From Micromonospora sp. NBC_00389 (GTDB taxonomy: Bacteria > Actinomycetota > Actinomycetes > Mycobacteriales > Micromonosporaceae): a DNA stretch of 64,000 nucleotides. Below, piece by piece: positions 1-8,970 of the stretch; the first letter of the stretch is position 1; each line of letters begins with the position of its first letter. Below the pieces are notes generated by a model. That model had not been told where the DNA came from. It did not search any database and was given only the letters and a program-made list of their open reading frames with translations. The position numbers and the translations under genes are program-made. Location of the stretch: NCBI RefSeq assembly GCF_036059255.1, contig NZ_CP107947.1, positions 7,564,001 to 7,628,000 on the forward strand. The letters are read 5' to 3'.

Positions 1-746
1 CACTGGGTGAACACGTCCCGCCACAGGTACTGCACCGCCTGCGGGAACGCACCGGAGGTGGTGAAGACCGCCCACGTCCCGGCCTGCACGGGCAGTGCGT
101 CCAGGTCCTCCGGCGGCGCGGCGGCGGTGACGACCCCGTGCCAGTAGTCCAACTCGGTGCCCTCCGCGCGGCTGTCGGCGAGGTTGTCGCTGACGTTGAC
201 GATCCCGGCCGGCTCCTGATCCGAGAGCGCCTCGATCCGCTCTGCCGTCTCCCGGTCGATGCTCCGGATGAACGCGACGATCGCCGGGTTCATCCCCTCG
301 TGCACCAGCGGAACCCGGGCCTTGCGCCCCACCAGGGCGAACGCGTCCTTGCTGACGATTCGATATTCCATGCTGCCGCTCCCTTCAACGGTGAGTCGGA
401 AGGACATCCGGGGCTGGGCGCGCAGCGCGGCCCCCGTACGCCGGGCCTCGCCGGGTGTCACGCCGTGCACGGCGTGGAACGCCCGGGCGAACGCCTCTGC
501 CGAGCCGTAGCCGTAGTGCACCGCGATGTCGAGCAGCGTCCGCTCCCCCGCCAGCACGTCCGCCCCGGCGACGGTGAGCCGACGCCGACGGATGTACTCC
601 GACAGCGGGATGCCGGCCAGCGCGGAGAACAGCCGTCGGAAGTGGTACTCCGACGTCAGCGCGATCCGCGCCAGGTCGGCCACCTCGATTCGTTGGTCGA
701 GGTGCCGCTCGATGTACGCCATGGCCTCGTTGAGCCGCTCCAGCAC
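1..746 (-). CDS. AraC-family regulator with GyrI-like domain (3' end cut by window)
   Basis: The frame is open from a GTG at 746 to the window edge, about 248 codons, so the C-terminus is missing. Residues about 10-100 read as two helix-turn-helix motifs of the AraC/XylS type (IEVADLARIAL, then GYGSAEAFARAFHAVHG, TPGEARR). From about residue 126 (MEYRIVSKD...) the sequence resembles the GyrI-like effector-binding domain found fused to such regulators. An AAGGAG ribosome site lies 6 nt before the GTG, which decides the start. It probably senses a small molecule; the ligand and targets cannot be told. The next gene is also on the minus strand but is separated by about 100 nt. Confidence 0.85.
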   Translation of the reverse strand, partial: MLERLNEAMAYIERHLDQRIEVADLARIALTSEYHFRRLFSALAGIPLSEYIRRRRLTVAGADVLAGERTLLDIAVHYGYGSAEAFARAFHAVHGVTPGEARRTGAALRAQPRMSFRLTVEGSGSMEYRIVSKDAFALVGRKARVPLVHEGMNPAIVAFIRSIDRETAERIEALSDQEPAGIVNVSDNLADSRAEGTELDYWHGVVTAAAPPEDLDALPVQAGTWAVFTTSGAFPQAVQYLWRDVFTQ

Positions 747-849
747 CCGGGTCTCCTTCCCTTTCGAGCACCGACGCTAGGCGGCGGGGCGGGCCGCCCA
801 CCCGACATCCGGTGCCCACAACGGTCGGGTGCGCGCGGAGTCGCCGGTG

Positions 850-1422
850 TCAGCGGGTCGGCTGCTGCATGATCCAGGTGGGCAGCGGGTCTGACACGGA
901 ACGCACCACCTCCCAGCCGGCGCGGCGGTACAGCTCGACGTTGGCCGGGTTGCTGGTCTCCAGGATCGCCGGCAGGCCGTCCGCGGAGGCGCGATCCAGC
1001 CCCGCCCTCATGACGAGACGGCCCCAACCACGTCCGGCGCTGTCGGGGTGGGTGCCCAGGACGCCGAGATACCAGAACGGGAACGCCGGCAGTGCGGCGT
1101 GCACGGCCTCGTCGTAGGCCTGAACGCGAGCTAGCACCTCGGCGGGGTAGTGAGCGGCGAGATCCCCTTCCGGCGATTCGTGGCCGGCTGCCGGTGGCTC
1201 CCAGATGGCGACCGAGGCACCGCCACCGATCGTCCAGATCGTCGCCTTGTGCACCCGCTTGTCGAAGAGGTGCCCGAAGAAGGCGGCGGCGTACCGCGGA
1301 TAGGTTTCCTCGTCCGGGAACAGGTGCCGCAGGACGGGATCCTTGATGAACGCGGCGACCAGTGAGCCGATCACCGTGTCATGGTCCGCAGGGGTGGCGA
1401 TGGTGATCTCGGGCGCTGTCAC
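850..1422 (-). CDS. GNAT-family N-acetyltransferase
   Basis: About 190 residues. The acetyl-CoA binding core is visible: LGVLGTHPDSAGRGWGRLVMR near the middle (the R/Q-x-x-G-x-G/A loop) and a C-terminal SNPANVELYRRAGWEVV segment, both typical of GNAT enzymes. The N-terminal half (PADHDTVIGSLVAAF, LRHLFPDEETYPRYAAAFF) matches the common actinobacterial small-molecule GNAT layout. I chose the GTG at 1422 (VTAPEITIATPAD) because residues upstream of it do not look coding; no strong ribosome site is seen. It is divergent from the transglutaminase-like gene. The substrate is unknown. Confidence 0.8.
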   Translation of the reverse strand: MTAPEITIATPADHDTVIGSLVAAFIKDPVLRHLFPDEETYPRYAAAFFGHLFDKRVHKATIWTIGGGASVAIWEPPAAGHESPEGDLAAHYPAEVLARVQAYDEAVHAALPAFPFWYLGVLGTHPDSAGRGWGRLVMRAGLDRASADGLPAILETSNPANVELYRRAGWEVVRSVSDPLPTWIMQQPTR

Positions 1423-1488
1423 AGCAGTCGACCCTATCCCGGCCCGGCACCTTGACCCTGACACGGTGGCAGGACGAAGACTCGTCTC

Positions 1489-2364
1489 ATGGACATCGAC
1501 GACTACCGGAGACACTCCCCGTACAGCGACCCCGGTCGGCACGCCGCACTGCTCGACGCCGTGCCCCCCGCCATCGCCACCGTGGCGGCGACCGCCCGCA
1601 ACGTGATCGTTCACTACCGGGCCGGTGGCGTCGAGCTGCCCACCGAGCGGCTCGACGAGGTGAACTGCCGCTGGGTGGACCGCATCCTAGACACCGACCA
1701 GTCCCGATTTTCCCTGCCACTGAGCGCCGAGCGTCCGACCGCCGACCGGGTAGCCGGCTGCTGCCGGGACCACGCGCTGCTCTCGGTCGCGGTGCTCCGT
1801 CAGCACGGCATCCCCAGCCGCAGCCGGGTCGGCTTCGCCTCCTACTTCACGCCCGGCTGGCACCACGATCACGTGCTGGCGGAGTACTGGAACGGCGAAC
1901 GTTGGGTCTGGGCCGACCCGGAAATCGATCCGGCCGGCGACTGGCGGTTCGACGGCTACGACATCGACCCGGCGGCAGGGCTCTTCGACTCGGCAGCGCG
2001 GGTGTGGTCGGCGTACCGGGCCGGGGCGATCGACCCCGACGTCTACGGCGTGGCCCCGGAATCGCCGATCCGCGGTGCGTGGTTCATCTACGACTACGTC
2101 CTGCACGAGCTCGCCCATCGGCAGAAGGACGAGCTGCTGCTCTGGGACGGGTTCGACGCGATGACCGACGACTTCGCCGATGCCGACCTCACGCTCGTCG
2201 ACGAGATCGCCGCGTTGCTGCTCGCCGCCGACGACGGCGACGAGGCCGCGGAGAAGGCGCTCGCCGACCGGTACGCAACCGACACCCGCCTGCGCCCCGG
2301 CTCTCAGATCCGTACCATCTCACCGTTCTCAGGCACCGTCAGCACGGTCGACCTGCGTCGCTGA
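1489..2364 (+). CDS. Transglutaminase-like domain protein
   Basis: A 291-residue, apparently cytosolic protein. A transglutaminase-like catalytic triad can be read: Cys in AGCCRDHALLSVAVLR (residues 89-104, likely C92), His in HHDHVLAEYW (likely H128) and Asp in VWADPEID (D143). The GIPSRSRVGF segment after the Cys helix is the usual GIPAR-type strand. The C-terminal half (YDYVLHELAHRQKDELLLWDGF, then an acidic helix) is outside the core and I do not recognise it. In bacteria such proteins are often proteases or amidases rather than cross-linkers; no substrate can be assigned. It diverges from the GNAT gene with 66 nt between starts and ends 6 nt before the convergent thioredoxin-like gene. 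Confidence 0.75.
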   Translation: MDIDDYRRHSPYSDPGRHAALLDAVPPAIATVAATARNVIVHYRAGGVELPTERLDEVNCRWVDRILDTDQSRFSLPLSAERPTADRVAGCCRDHALLSVAVLRQHGIPSRSRVGFASYFTPGWHHDHVLAEYWNGERWVWADPEIDPAGDWRFDGYDIDPAAGLFDSAARVWSAYRAGAIDPDVYGVAPESPIRGAWFIYDYVLHELAHRQKDELLLWDGFDAMTDDFADADLTLVDEIAALLLAADDGDEAAEKALADRYATDTRLRPGSQIRTISPFSGTVSTVDLRR

Positions 2365-2370
2365 TCGGGC

Positions 2371-3324
2371 CTACCCGAACGTGAAGGCGTACGCCTCGGC
2401 GCCGGGCTCGCCGAACGAGATCTGCAGGCTCCGTTCGCGGACCGCGTCGTGCTGGCGTACGAGCTGGTAGAGGCGGCCGTCCTGGAGTACGCCGTTGCCG
2501 TCTTCGTCGACGTCGACGCCGTGTGACGCGCCCGGTGCTTCGCCGTCGAGAAGCACCCGGAACGGGATCGGCTGTCGCGCCCCGGGAGACAGCACGAGAT
2601 GCGCGTCGCGTGCGTGGAACCGGAAGGCGATGCTGCCGCCGGGCCGGTCGAGCACGACGTTCTCCGGCCCGATCGTCCACTCGCCCGCCAAGGCCCACTG
2701 GTTGAGGACCAGGCTCTCCGGCAGCTCGTAGACGCGGCGTTCGTCGAGCGCGGCGGCGTTCGTCGACGCGAAGTGCTCGCCGCGACTGAAACCGAGGTAC
2801 GTCTCGGGCGTACGCAGGTTGTCCCAGTCGGCCGCTGCCTCCGGGCCGAGGCCTTCGACGGGAACGGGCTCGCGCTCGATGCCGAGCAGCTGCTGGAGAA
2901 CGCGCTCGGACTGCTCGTAGCGCCCCTCGCCGAAGTGGTCGTCGCGGATGACACCGTCCGCGTCGACGAAGTAGAGCGCCGGCCAGTAGTGGTTGTCGAA
3001 GGCGCTCCAGATCGCGTAGTCGTTGTCGACCGCGACCGGGTAGTCGATTGATCGCGCCGCGACCGCCCGGCGGACCCAGTCGACGTCGTGCTCAAACGAG
3101 AACTCCGGCGTATGGACTCCGATGACGACCAGACCGTCGCCTCCGTACGCCTGCGACCAGGCGCGGACGTACGGCTCCTGGCGCAGCCAGTTGATGCACG
3201 TCAGGGTCCAGAAGTTCACGAGGACGACGCGGCCACCCAGCTCGGCGGGGCCGAGTGGCTCGGAGTTGAGCCACCCGGTCGCCCCGCCGAGCGACGGCAT
3301 GTGCGGACGGTCGGACACCGCCAT
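2371..3324 (-). CDS. Thioredoxin-like (TlpA/DipZ-type) protein with a single active-site Cys
   Basis: 317 residues. The N-terminal domain (residues about 20-160) has the thioredoxin fold signature VVLVNFWTLTCINWLRQEPYVRAW, followed by VVIGVHTPEFSFEHD and the cis-Pro region HYWPALYFVDADG. The C-terminal domain (about 175-317, ETYLGFSRGEHFAS, VLDRPGGSIAFRFHARDAHLVL) is a beta-rich module like that found at the C-terminus of DipZ-type proteins. The redox motif reads C-I-N-W (C43, W46) where DipZ relatives have C-x-x-C, so the resolving cysteine is missing and ordinary disulfide exchange is unlikely. There is no signal peptide. Its ATG directly follows the stop codon of the upstream epoxide hydrolase gene, so the two are one transcript. 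Confidence 0.8.
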   Translation of the reverse strand: MAVSDRPHMPSLGGATGWLNSEPLGPAELGGRVVLVNFWTLTCINWLRQEPYVRAWSQAYGGDGLVVIGVHTPEFSFEHDVDWVRRAVAARSIDYPVAVDNDYAIWSAFDNHYWPALYFVDADGVIRDDHFGEGRYEQSERVLQQLLGIEREPVPVEGLGPEAAADWDNLRTPETYLGFSRGEHFASTNAAALDERRVYELPESLVLNQWALAGEWTIGPENVVLDRPGGSIAFRFHARDAHLVLSPGARQPIPFRVLLDGEAPGASHGVDVDEDGNGVLQDGRLYQLVRQHDAVRERSLQISFGEPGAEAYAFTFG

Positions 3325-4551
3325 CTAGCGAAGCGACCGGAAAGCGGTGCGAAGCTCTTCGGAGAAGATCTTTGGCTGTTCCCAGGCCGCGAAGTGCCCG
3401 CCCTTGTCGAGCTTGTTGTAGTAGATGAGGTTGGGATACGCCTGCTCGGCCCAACTCTGCGGAGCCTCATAGAGCTCATCGGGAAAGACGCTCACGGCGA
3501 CCGGGATGGAGACGCCCTTGGCGGCGAAGAAGGACAGCTTGTTCTCCGCATAGAGACGAGACGCGGAAATCGCCGTGTTCGTCAGCCAGTAGAGCGAGAT
3601 GTTGTCCAGGACGTCATCGCGGGTGAGGCCCTCGGTGCCTCCTTCGAAGACCCGCGCGATCAGCGCCATACTGGCCGCATCGTGGTCGAGCAGGAAGGAC
3701 GCCAGGCCGACAGGGGAATCCGCCAAGCCGGTCAGCGTCTGCGGGCGCGTCGCCATCATGAGGGCATAGGCGACGTGCTTCCAGACGTAGTCCAACTCCT
3801 CGGCCGCACGCATCTCGTCGGCGGACAGATTGGACGGCAGCGAACCCATGGCGTTGTTCGCTCCGGTGGTGTCACCCTGGAACAGACTGTCGATCTCGGG
3901 CGGCACCGCGCCAGCCATGTTGGTGTGAATGCCGAGCAGTTCCGGTGGCGCCTGCAGCCCCATCAGATCCACCACGACCGCACCCCAGTCGCCACCCTGC
4001 GCGACGAATCGCGTGTAGTCGAGACGCTTCATCAGTTCGATCCAGGCAGCCGCAGTCTTCTCCGGACCCCAGCCCGGCGAGGTCGGCTTGCCCGAGAAGC
4101 CGTGGCCGGGCAGCGATGGGATCACCAGGTGGAAGGCGTCCGACGCGCTCCCGCCGTGCGCCGTGGGGTCGGTGAGCGGCTCGATGATCTTCATTTGCTC
4201 GATCACCGACCCGGGCCACCCGTGCGTGACGATGAGCGGCAGCGCATCCTCGTGCTTCGAGCGGACGTGGATGAAGTGAATGTCCAGCCCGTCGATATTG
4301 GTCATGAACTGCGGTAGGGCGTTCAGCCTCGTCTCGATCTTGCGCCAGTCGTACTCCTTCTCCCAATAGCGCGCGACGGCCTGAATCGTCGCTAGCGGCA
4401 CGCCCTGCGACTGGTCGTCAACAGTTTCCTTTTCCGGCCAGCGCGTGGCTGCGATGCGCCTACGCAGGTCATCAAGGTCCGCCTCGGGGATTTCCACCGT
4501 GAACGGCCGAATCTCCGTGGTGCCTGGACGCGTCTTGGTTTTGACAGCCAT
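3325..4551 (-). CDS. Epoxide hydrolase, alpha/beta-hydrolase fold with EHN domain
   Basis: 408 residues. The N-terminal EHN segment (IRPFTVEIPEADLDDLRRRI...TRWPEKE...DWRKIETRLNALPQF) is characteristic of microsomal-type epoxide hydrolases. The oxyanion motif HGWPGS lies at residues 110-115, the nucleophile Asp in GGDWGAVV at about 188, and the catalytic His in KGGHFAAWEQP near the C-terminus. It should open epoxides by a covalent ester intermediate; the physiological substrate is unknown. The gene is less GC-extreme than its neighbours and lies beside a broken gene, so transfer is possible but not shown. It is the first gene of a two-gene unit with the thioredoxin-like protein. Confidence 0.88.
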   Translation of the reverse strand: MAVKTKTRPGTTEIRPFTVEIPEADLDDLRRRIAATRWPEKETVDDQSQGVPLATIQAVARYWEKEYDWRKIETRLNALPQFMTNIDGLDIHFIHVRSKHEDALPLIVTHGWPGSVIEQMKIIEPLTDPTAHGGSASDAFHLVIPSLPGHGFSGKPTSPGWGPEKTAAAWIELMKRLDYTRFVAQGGDWGAVVVDLMGLQAPPELLGIHTNMAGAVPPEIDSLFQGDTTGANNAMGSLPSNLSADEMRAAEELDYVWKHVAYALMMATRPQTLTGLADSPVGLASFLLDHDAASMALIARVFEGGTEGLTRDDVLDNISLYWLTNTAISASRLYAENKLSFFAAKGVSIPVAVSVFPDELYEAPQSWAEQAYPNLIYYNKLDKGGHFAAWEQPKIFSEELRTAFRSLR

Positions 4552-4897
4552 GCGTGCTTCCTCTCTGTCTGAGTTCGCGCCTCGCGAGGCGAATCATGAG
4601 GTGAAGGCACTGCCCGGACTTATGTGCCAGCTCAAGATGGGCACGCCGCCGCCATATCTCGGAGCCTAGAACGCCGCACCCCGGCCTCGTGGCCATACGA
4701 GCAGTCCCCCGCCCGTAACCGGATTGCCAGGAGCCCGGAAAGCCTGAAACATCCAAGCCGTGTACGTCGTCGCCCAGTGGGTCCGCGCCTCGTGGACCAA
4801 GCAGTCCCGCGGAGGCCAACAGGCCGTCCGCCGCAACCGTCTGCCGGTCGCGTTCGCCCTACCGGAGAGCGGCGCACCCTGCACTCACGAGGTCACG
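4552..4897. other. Gene-free stretch upstream of the epoxide hydrolase
   Basis: About 350 nt with no reading frame that resembles a protein family. It must hold the promoter of the minus-strand epoxide hydrolase pair, but no convincing -35/-10 pair or palindrome was seen. Confidence 0.4.
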
Positions 4898-5232
4898 ATG
4901 CATGAGGCGGACGGGTTCCAGCCACAGGCCGACCTGCGCGCCGGGCCACCGTCCCGCGACGTGGTCCGCCTCGACCTGGCCGACGGAATGCTCCGCGTCG
5001 ACCTAGTCCCGTCCTCCTGGGGTATGCCCCGCCGCCATCGCCGTCCACCCGCCGTACGACTCGCCCCGGCGAGTGGACGCGCTGGCACATCAACTACCGC
5101 TTCACCGGCCATCGCAGCGGTAACTGGCACTACCGGCTGGACACGTTGAACATCGCGCACGGCCCGGTCCCCGTCGGCATCTTCCTCACCGAACCCCGGC
5201 GGGTCGTCGACGAGCGCGCACACCTGCGGTGA
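4898..5232 (+). pseudogene. Broken gene of unknown function (frameshifted)
   Basis: An ATG at 4898 with a good ribosome site (ACGAGG, 7 nt upstream) opens a coding-like frame: MHEADGFQPQADLRAG..., VVRLDLADGMLRVDLVPSSWG. After about 5020 this frame turns into Arg/Ser-rich noise. The coding character jumps first to AAIAVHPPYDSP, then, after an apparent extra C near 5067, to a third frame, GEWTRWHINYRFTGHRSGNW..., ending ...VDERAHLR at a TGA at 5230. Read together the pieces make one plausible protein of about 110 residues. At least two shifts suggest real decay rather than one sequencing error. I do not recognise the family. Confidence 0.5.
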
Positions 5233-5270
5233 CCGGGCCGGCCTGACAGTCGGTTGGTTCTGGGCTGGGT

Positions 5271-5301
5271 GCGACGGATGAGTCAACTTGGACGTCGGAT
5301 T
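5271..5301 (-). repeat. Degenerate partial copy of the rnpB 3' end
   Basis: The 31 nt at 5271-5301 match the 3' end of rnpB at 6315-6345 in the same orientation with 26 of 31 identities and no gap. The match covers the 3' strand of helix P1 and the start of the conserved tail. A weaker similarity continues about 10 nt further left. The rest of the RNA is absent. The two copies flank the MOSC gene. Confidence 0.55.
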
Positions 5302-5407
5302 GAGCCGGGACCAGGGGTGGAACCTGACGACAACCGGGGTCGCCTGGTAACGGGCGGCCGCCGGAGCGGGGCACCGGCGTCACGCCGCGTCGTGTCATCC
5401 TGACCGA

Positions 5408-6253
5408 ATGCGAGTCGCCTCGATTCACACGTACCCGGTGAAGGGGTGCCGCCGGATGGACCGCGACAGGGTGCGGGTCGAGCCGTGGGGCCTGGACGGC
5501 GACCGGCGCTGGCTGATCGTGGACAACAACGGCGTCGGCCTGACCCAGCGCCAGCACCGGGAACTGGTGACGGTGCGGGCGGTATCCCGGCCGGGCGGGC
5601 TGACCCTGGACGCGCCGGGCCTGGCCCCACTCGATCTGGCCGAACCGACCGGCGGCGAGGCGATCCAGGTCCGGGTGTTCCGGGGGCGGCCGCCCTCACC
5701 GGTACGCGCCGCCGGCCCCGAGGCGGACGATTGGCTCAACCGGCTGTTGGGGCGCACCGCCCGGCTGGTCTGGCTCGGTGACCCCACCGGCAACCTCGTT
5801 CCCTGGCCGGTTCCGGCCGGCTCCGGTGCCGAGGTGAGCTTCGCCGACGGCACCCCGCTGCTGCTGGCCAACACCGCGTCGCTGGACGCGTTCAACGACT
5901 GGCTGCTGGAGTCGGGCAGCACCGAGGGGCCGCTGCCGATGATTCAGTTCCGCCCCAACGTGGTGGTCAGCGGTGCCGCACCGTGGGCCGAGTGCGAGTG
6001 GGTCGGCCGGCGGATCAGGATCGGCGGGGCCGTGTTCCACGGCGCCAACGAGTGTGGCCGCTGTCTGGTCGCGACGATCGACCAGGAGACCGGGGAGCGG
6101 GGGCGGGAGCCGCTATGGATGCTCGCCGCACGACGGAACATCGGCCAGAAGCTCCTCTTCGGTCTCCAGATGACGGTGCGGGCCGAACCGGGCGGACCGT
6201 CCCGCGAAGGTCGCACGGTCAGCGTCGGTGACACCGTGGAGGTGCTGGACTGA
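5408..6253 (+). CDS. MOSC domain protein (MOSC N-terminal beta-barrel plus MOSC)
   Basis: 281 residues. The N-terminal barrel starts VASIHTYPVKGCRRM and contains GLDGDRRWLIVD, the classical MOSC_N signature. The MOSC domain follows with FRPNVVVSG, then the putative sulfur-carrying cysteines in ANECGRCLVATID (C216 and C219). Members include molybdenum cofactor sulfurase C-termini and the mARC/YcbX-type molybdoenzymes that reduce N-hydroxylated compounds, so a Moco-dependent reductase role is the family expectation, not proof. It stands alone between the broken gene and rnpB. Confidence 0.87.
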   Translation: MRVASIHTYPVKGCRRMDRDRVRVEPWGLDGDRRWLIVDNNGVGLTQRQHRELVTVRAVSRPGGLTLDAPGLAPLDLAEPTGGEAIQVRVFRGRPPSPVRAAGPEADDWLNRLLGRTARLVWLGDPTGNLVPWPVPAGSGAEVSFADGTPLLLANTASLDAFNDWLLESGSTEGPLPMIQFRPNVVVSGAAPWAECEWVGRRIRIGGAVFHGANECGRCLVATIDQETGERGREPLWMLAARRNIGQKLLFGLQMTVRAEPGGPSREGRTVSVGDTVEVLD

Positions 6254-6314
6254 CCGGGACGGTCCGCTCGGACGTTGTTGCGCTGCTGCAGGTGGTGCGG
6301 CTCTGAGCTGGTGG

Positions 6315-6742
<428 letters not shown>

Positions 6743-6886
6743 GCTCTCATCCTAACGACGAACGGTCCGCCGGTATTGCCGCCCCGCCTGGGCAAGATCG
6801 CGCAGGTCAGGGGCGGTTGGGGAGGTCGCCGGGCCGGGGAGTCCGGCGTGCCCGCCCGACCAGGCGGGGGCTAGCCTCGTGGGGCT

Positions 6887-7648
6887 ATGGATCTCTCCCA
6901 CGCCGCGCTGCTGCTCGCCGCCGGTCTCGCCGCTGGCACGGTCAACGCGGTGGCCGGTGGCGGTTCGCTGATCACCTTTCCGGCGATGATCGCGGTCGGG
7001 CTGCCTCCGGTGCCGGCGAACGTCAGCAACTCCGTCGCCGTATTCCCCGGATACCTGGCCAGCGTGGCGGGCAGCCGGGCGGATCTGCCGCGTGGTCGGG
7101 CCCTGGCCACACTGGTGCCCACCACGGTCGTCGGCACGATCCTCGGGGCGTTGCTGCTGCTGGCCACCCCGGCCCGCGCGTTCGAGCTGGCCGTACCGTT
7201 TCTGGTGCTCGGCGCGACCGCGGTGCTCGCCTTCCAGGACCCACTGCGCCGGCTGGTCGGCCACCCCCGGGACCTGTCGCCGCGCCAGCGGACGGTCTCG
7301 GTGCAGACGATGGTCGCGCTGGGCGCGGTGTACGGCGGGTACTTCGGCGCGGCGCTCGGGGTGATGCTGGTCGCCGGGCTGGCCCTGGTGCTGGACGCGA
7401 CGCTGGCCCGGGTCAGCGCGATCAAGAATCTGCTCTCGGCGGTGGTGGGGTGCACCACGCTGGTGGTGTTCGCCCTCTTCGGGCCGGTGAACTGGGCCGC
7501 CGTCGCGGTGGTCGCCCCGGCCACGCTGGTCGGCGGGTACGCCGGCGCCCGGGTGGTCCGCCGGCTGCCGCCGGCGCTGCTCAAGACGCTGATCGTGGTG
7601 TTCGGGACGGTGATCGGGCTCTACCTGCTCTGGCGCGCGCTGACCTGA
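6887..7648 (+). CDS. TauE/SafE-family membrane permease
   Basis: 253 residues, almost all hydrophobic, with about eight membrane segments. The two internal repeats typical of the family are visible: TVNAVAGGGSLITFPAMIAVGLPPVPANVSNSVA near the N-terminus and YGGYFGAALGVMLVAGL...ARVSAIKNLLSAVVG in the second half. Family members export sulfite, sulfoacetate or related organosulfur anions, but many are uncharacterised. It is transcribed away from rnpB and converges on the MFS gene. Confidence 0.87.
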   Translation: MDLSHAALLLAAGLAAGTVNAVAGGGSLITFPAMIAVGLPPVPANVSNSVAVFPGYLASVAGSRADLPRGRALATLVPTTVVGTILGALLLLATPARAFELAVPFLVLGATAVLAFQDPLRRLVGHPRDLSPRQRTVSVQTMVALGAVYGGYFGAALGVMLVAGLALVLDATLARVSAIKNLLSAVVGCTTLVVFALFGPVNWAAVAVVAPATLVGGYAGARVVRRLPPALLKTLIVVFGTVIGLYLLWRALT

Positions 7649-7687
7649 CCCCGGCCGACGATCAGCCTGACCCCGGCCGGCGATCAG
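7644..7687 (+). repeat. Tandem 22-bp direct repeat between convergent genes
   Basis: Two copies of a 22-nt unit (7644-7665 and 7666-7687) differ at one position. The first copy contains the TGA of the permease and the second overlaps the stop of the convergent MFS gene. The intergenic region is therefore essentially one duplication. Confidence 0.8.
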
Positions 7688-8916
7688 TACGCCTCACCGA
7701 CCGGCTCTTCCGGGGCGTGCTCGGTGTCGGCGGCGGCCCGGTTCCAGCGGGACCAGAGCACCCGTTCGCCGTAGCCGGCGGCCATCAGGTGCGCGAAGGC
7801 GAGGTAGACCAGCACGCCGACGGTGAGCACCCCGAAGCCGACCCAGTACGGCAGTGACAGCGAGTGCTCGGCGAGCTTGCCGGAGATGATCGGCGCTGGC
7901 GCGGCGGCACCCCAGCGGATCAGGTTGAACGCGCCGGTGGCCACCCGGCGGTCGCTGGAGCCGAGGCCGAGGGCCAGGTCGGTGAGGTTGGCGTTGGCCA
8001 GCCCCATGCAGAGCCCGGAGAGCACCAGCACCACCAGCGCCTCGGCGGTGCTGGTCGAGGTGGCGAAGAGGACCATGCAGACCAGCAGGCCGGCGATGGC
8101 GATGCCGACGGTCTGCACCGCGCCGATCCGGTGGGCCAGGCGGTGGCCGACCACCAGGATGCCGGCGGCCAGGCCGAGGCCCCAGCCGGTGAACGCCAGC
8201 CCCAGCGGGATGACGTCCAGGCCCAGGAAGAGCGGCGTGTAGCCGAGCACCACGAAGAAGACGAAGTTGTACGCGGCGGTCACCACGCAGAGCGCGATGA
8301 ACGCCGGCTGGCGGTAGGTGGAGAAGATCTGGCCGACGCGTACCGGGGGCTGCCGGTTGGTCGGCTCGCGCAGCTTGCGGGCGGCCACACCGAGGGCGAG
8401 GACCATGAACACGCCGCAGACGAAGAACGGCAGCCGCCAGCTGACCTCGCCGAGCAGGCCGCCGATCAGCGGGCCGACGGCGAAGCCGAGACCGAGGGCG
8501 GTTTCGAAGAGGCCGACCACCCATTCCCGGTCGACGGCCAGGTTGACCAGCACCACCATGGCGGTGGCGAAGAACATCGCGTTGCCCAGCCCCCAGACGC
8601 CGCGCAGCACGGACAGCTGCACGATGTTGTTGCTGAGCGAGGCGAGGATCGCGGCCACGCCGACCACGGAGACGCCGGTGATCAGCACCGGCTTGAAACC
8701 AAACCGGCCGCTGGCCAGCGTCGCCGGGATCATGCCGACGGCCATCACCGCGATGTACGCGGTGAACAGCAGCTCGACCTGCCAGGCGGTGACCCCGATC
8801 GCGTCGCCGATGACCGGCAGGATCGGGTCGACGACGGCGATGCCGGCGATGGCGAGGAAGGCCACCAGTGTGGTGGCGTAGATGGCACTGCGGTTCGGTT
8901 CGGAACGCCGATCCAC
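7684..8916 (-). CDS. MFS transporter (probable drug exporter)
   Basis: 410 residues with about twelve membrane segments. Motif A-like sequence appears after TM2 (IPATLASGRFGFKPVLI) and a proton-antiporter-like GLGFAVGPLIGGLLGE segment lies around TM5. It starts with GTG at 8916, preceded by GAGGAG at 5 nt spacing. It is divergent from a MarR-type regulator and shares its operator region, the standard arrangement for a substrate-induced efflux pump. The substrate is not predictable. Confidence 0.88.
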   Translation of the reverse strand: MDRRSEPNRSAIYATTLVAFLAIAGIAVVDPILPVIGDAIGVTAWQVELLFTAYIAVMAVGMIPATLASGRFGFKPVLITGVSVVGVAAILASLSNNIVQLSVLRGVWGLGNAMFFATAMVVLVNLAVDREWVVGLFETALGLGFAVGPLIGGLLGEVSWRLPFFVCGVFMVLALGVAARKLREPTNRQPPVRVGQIFSTYRQPAFIALCVVTAAYNFVFFVVLGYTPLFLGLDVIPLGLAFTGWGLGLAAGILVVGHRLAHRIGAVQTVGIAIAGLLVCMVLFATSTSTAEALVVLVLSGLCMGLANANLTDLALGLGSSDRRVATGAFNLIRWGAAAPAPIISGKLAEHSLSLPYWVGFGVLTVGVLVYLAFAHLMAAGYGERVLWSRWNRAAADTEHAPEEPVGEAY

Positions 8917-8934
8917 TCCGACTCCTCAATTAGC

Positions 8935-8967
8935 TGTATGGTACAGGTACTTATCTTGTATCATACA
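8935..8967. promoter_or_regulatory. Paired MarR operators between the MFS exporter and its regulator
   Basis: Two copies of an 11-nt palindrome of the form TGTATnnTACA occur: TGTATGGTACA at 8935-8945 and TGTATCATACA at 8957-8967. Their centres are 22 bp apart, two helical turns. The outer sequences TAGCTGTATG (8931-8940) and CATACAGCTA (8962-8971) also form a perfect 10-bp inverted repeat. The whole 54-nt gap between the starts is AT-rich compared with its surroundings. Confidence 0.8.
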
Positions 8968-8970
8968 GCT

